The position numbers and the translations under genes are program-made. This document shows positions 5,316-6,235 of a stretch of DNA of 6,235 nt, piece after piece (the first letter of the stretch is position 1; each line of letters opens with the position of its first letter). Origin of the DNA: Nitrospira sp. GTDB taxonomy: Bacteria > Nitrospirota > Nitrospiria > Nitrospirales > Nitrospiraceae. The notes beneath the pieces were generated by a model. That model was given only the letters and a program-made list of their open reading frames with translations, was not told the origin of the DNA and did no database searches. Location of the stretch: contig JANYAJ010000334.1 in assembly GCA_025361385.1 (NCBI GenBank), forward strand, positions 1 through 6,235, in the 5' to 3' direction.

Positions 5316-6235
5316 CACAGGTGAAATTGATCAGTACGTTGGTCGGCGGGCTTCTGCTGATTGCCGGTGCAATCGGTATTCTGGAATCCGGCGCGGCAGA
5401 TGTCTTCCTCGAAGCCACGCGCCCGGACTTTCAGAAAATATCGCTGGCTGTTGCGGGGATACAAAATGCCGGAGGCCCCGATTGGTTGGGGGGACGGATC
5501 GAAGAAGTCCTCAAGAAAGATGTGAAGCGCTCCTTGGTCTTTGATTTGTTGGATCTGCCCAGTCTCGGGATTAAGACGTCCAATATCGGCAACGGGACGG
5601 AAGCCGGTTCTAAGGCCGTATTTAAGCAGGCAGCTGAGAAGGGTGTCTCGGTGTTGGTCTGGGGAAAAGCGGGCCTGAAGGAGGCGGACAAAGACGCCGA
5701 CGTGAACATGGAAGGCTTCGTCTATGACAGCGGCAGCGACGAAGTCGTGGGGGGAAAGCGGTATGCAGGATCCCCCTCGGTGGTGCGGCTGATGGCGCAT
5801 CGCTTTGCCGACGAACTCGTATTCCGTTACACGGGTGAGCCTGGTATCGCCCGGACGAAGATTGCCTATGTGGCCGAACATGGATCTGCCCGAGAGTTGT
5901 TCGTGATGGATTATGATGGGTATGATACACGCCAGTTGACGGCCGATGGATTTCTGAATCTTATGCCGCGATGGTCTCCGGATCGCCGATTTCTCGTGTT
6001 CACGGCCTATCGCAATCGGAATACGCAGGACATCGATATGATCGAGTTGGCGACGGGCAAGCGATGGACCGTGATTTCTCTAGGGGGGCTGAATATCACT
6101 CCGGCGTTGTCTCCTGATGGAAACTTCCTGGCGTTTGCCTCCAGCCACGAGGGCAATTCCGATCTCTATCGGTTGGATACCAGGTCGAAAGCGATCCAAC
6201 GCCTGACATCAAATCCGGCCGGTGACTTGTCTCCT
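5312..6235 (+). CDS. tolB: Tol-Pal system periplasmic propeller protein TolB, 3' end cut by window edge
   Basis: TolB is a periplasmic protein that links TolA to the outer-membrane lipoprotein Pal. The frame is open for 308 codons to the right edge; about 120-140 residues are probably missing compared with the usual 430-450. An N-terminal signal peptide (about 1-29, hydrophobic core LVGGLLLIAGAIGIL) ends near SGAA. The N-terminal alpha/beta domain (about 31-170) includes LVWGKAG, GFVYDSGSDEVVGGKRY and HRFADELVFRYTGEPGIA. WD40-like beta-propeller repeats begin near 180: KIAYVAEHGSARELFVMDYDGYDTRQLT, then PRWSPDRRFLVFTA, and PALSPDGNFLAFAS with SDLYRLD. Start: ATG overlaps the tolA stop by 4 nt, with GGGAGAG at 5297-5303. 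A pal gene is expected next. Confidence 0.94.
   Translation, partial: MTQVKLISTLVGGLLLIAGAIGILESGAADVFLEATRPDFQKISLAVAGIQNAGGPDWLGGRIEEVLKKDVKRSLVFDLLDLPSLGIKTSNIGNGTEAGSKAVFKQAAEKGVSVLVWGKAGLKEADKDADVNMEGFVYDSGSDEVVGGKRYAGSPSVVRLMAHRFADELVFRYTGEPGIARTKIAYVAEHGSARELFVMDYDGYDTRQLTADGFLNLMPRWSPDRRFLVFTAYRNRNTQDIDMIELATGKRWTVISLGGLNITPALSPDGNFLAFASSHEGNSDLYRLDTRSKAIQRLTSNPAGDLSP

Noticed and set aside
5267..5881. Minus-strand open frame of 204 codons opposite tolB
   Set aside because: It lies wholly antisense to tolB and the end of tolA, shows no motif, and has the composition of a shadow frame.

Overview
The window looks like ordinary chromosomal core sequence from a GC-rich, diderm (Gram-negative) bacterium. 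The evidence is a complete tolQ-tolR-tolA plus partial tolB cluster (an outer-membrane constriction/stability machine), a periplasmic LpoA-like protein, a chromosomal-type XerD recombinase, and tRNA genes with encoded 3' CCA. The flavour (compact TonB-like TolA, TPR plus Leu/Ile/Val-binding-fold protein next to xerD) would fit Nitrospirota such as Nitrospira. That is an impression from the protein sequences, not a search result.

Layout. Positions 1-1625 (minus strand) hold one long gene cut by the left edge. It has a signal peptide, a TPR-like helical region, and then a periplasmic binding protein fold of the penicillin-binding-protein-activator/amino-acid-ABC-receptor type. Positions 1626-1752 are a divergent intergenic region with a good sigma70-like promoter for the minus-strand gene and a dyad overlapping its -10 box. 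Positions 1753-2670 (plus) encode a complete XerD with all six catalytic residues. Positions 2671-3131 carry two tRNA genes, tRNA-Val(UAC) and tRNA-Asp(GUC), with a strong consensus-like promoter before the first. From 3132 to the right edge runs the tolQRAB operon, tightly packed: 4-nt ATGA overlaps at tolQ/tolR and tolA/tolB, and a 28-nt gap at tolR/tolA.

How they work together. TolQ and TolR form the inner-membrane proton-driven motor. TolA carries the force across the periplasm, and TolB is the periplasmic propeller that normally relays to Pal (not in the window, expected just to the right). The left-hand gene, if it is LpoA-like, would also act in envelope assembly (peptidoglycan synthase activation). 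It is divergently transcribed and separated by xerD and the tRNAs, so no shared regulation is visible. XerD acts in chromosome dimer resolution, which is coupled to cell division as Tol is, but this proximity may be accidental.

I found no CRISPR array, insertion sequence, prophage or clearly novel system. The points worth a second look are modest: the dyad/promoter arrangement upstream of the LpoA-like gene, the apparent lack of a terminator between tRNA-Asp and tolQ, a G-U first pair in tRNA-Val, and a short TolA.
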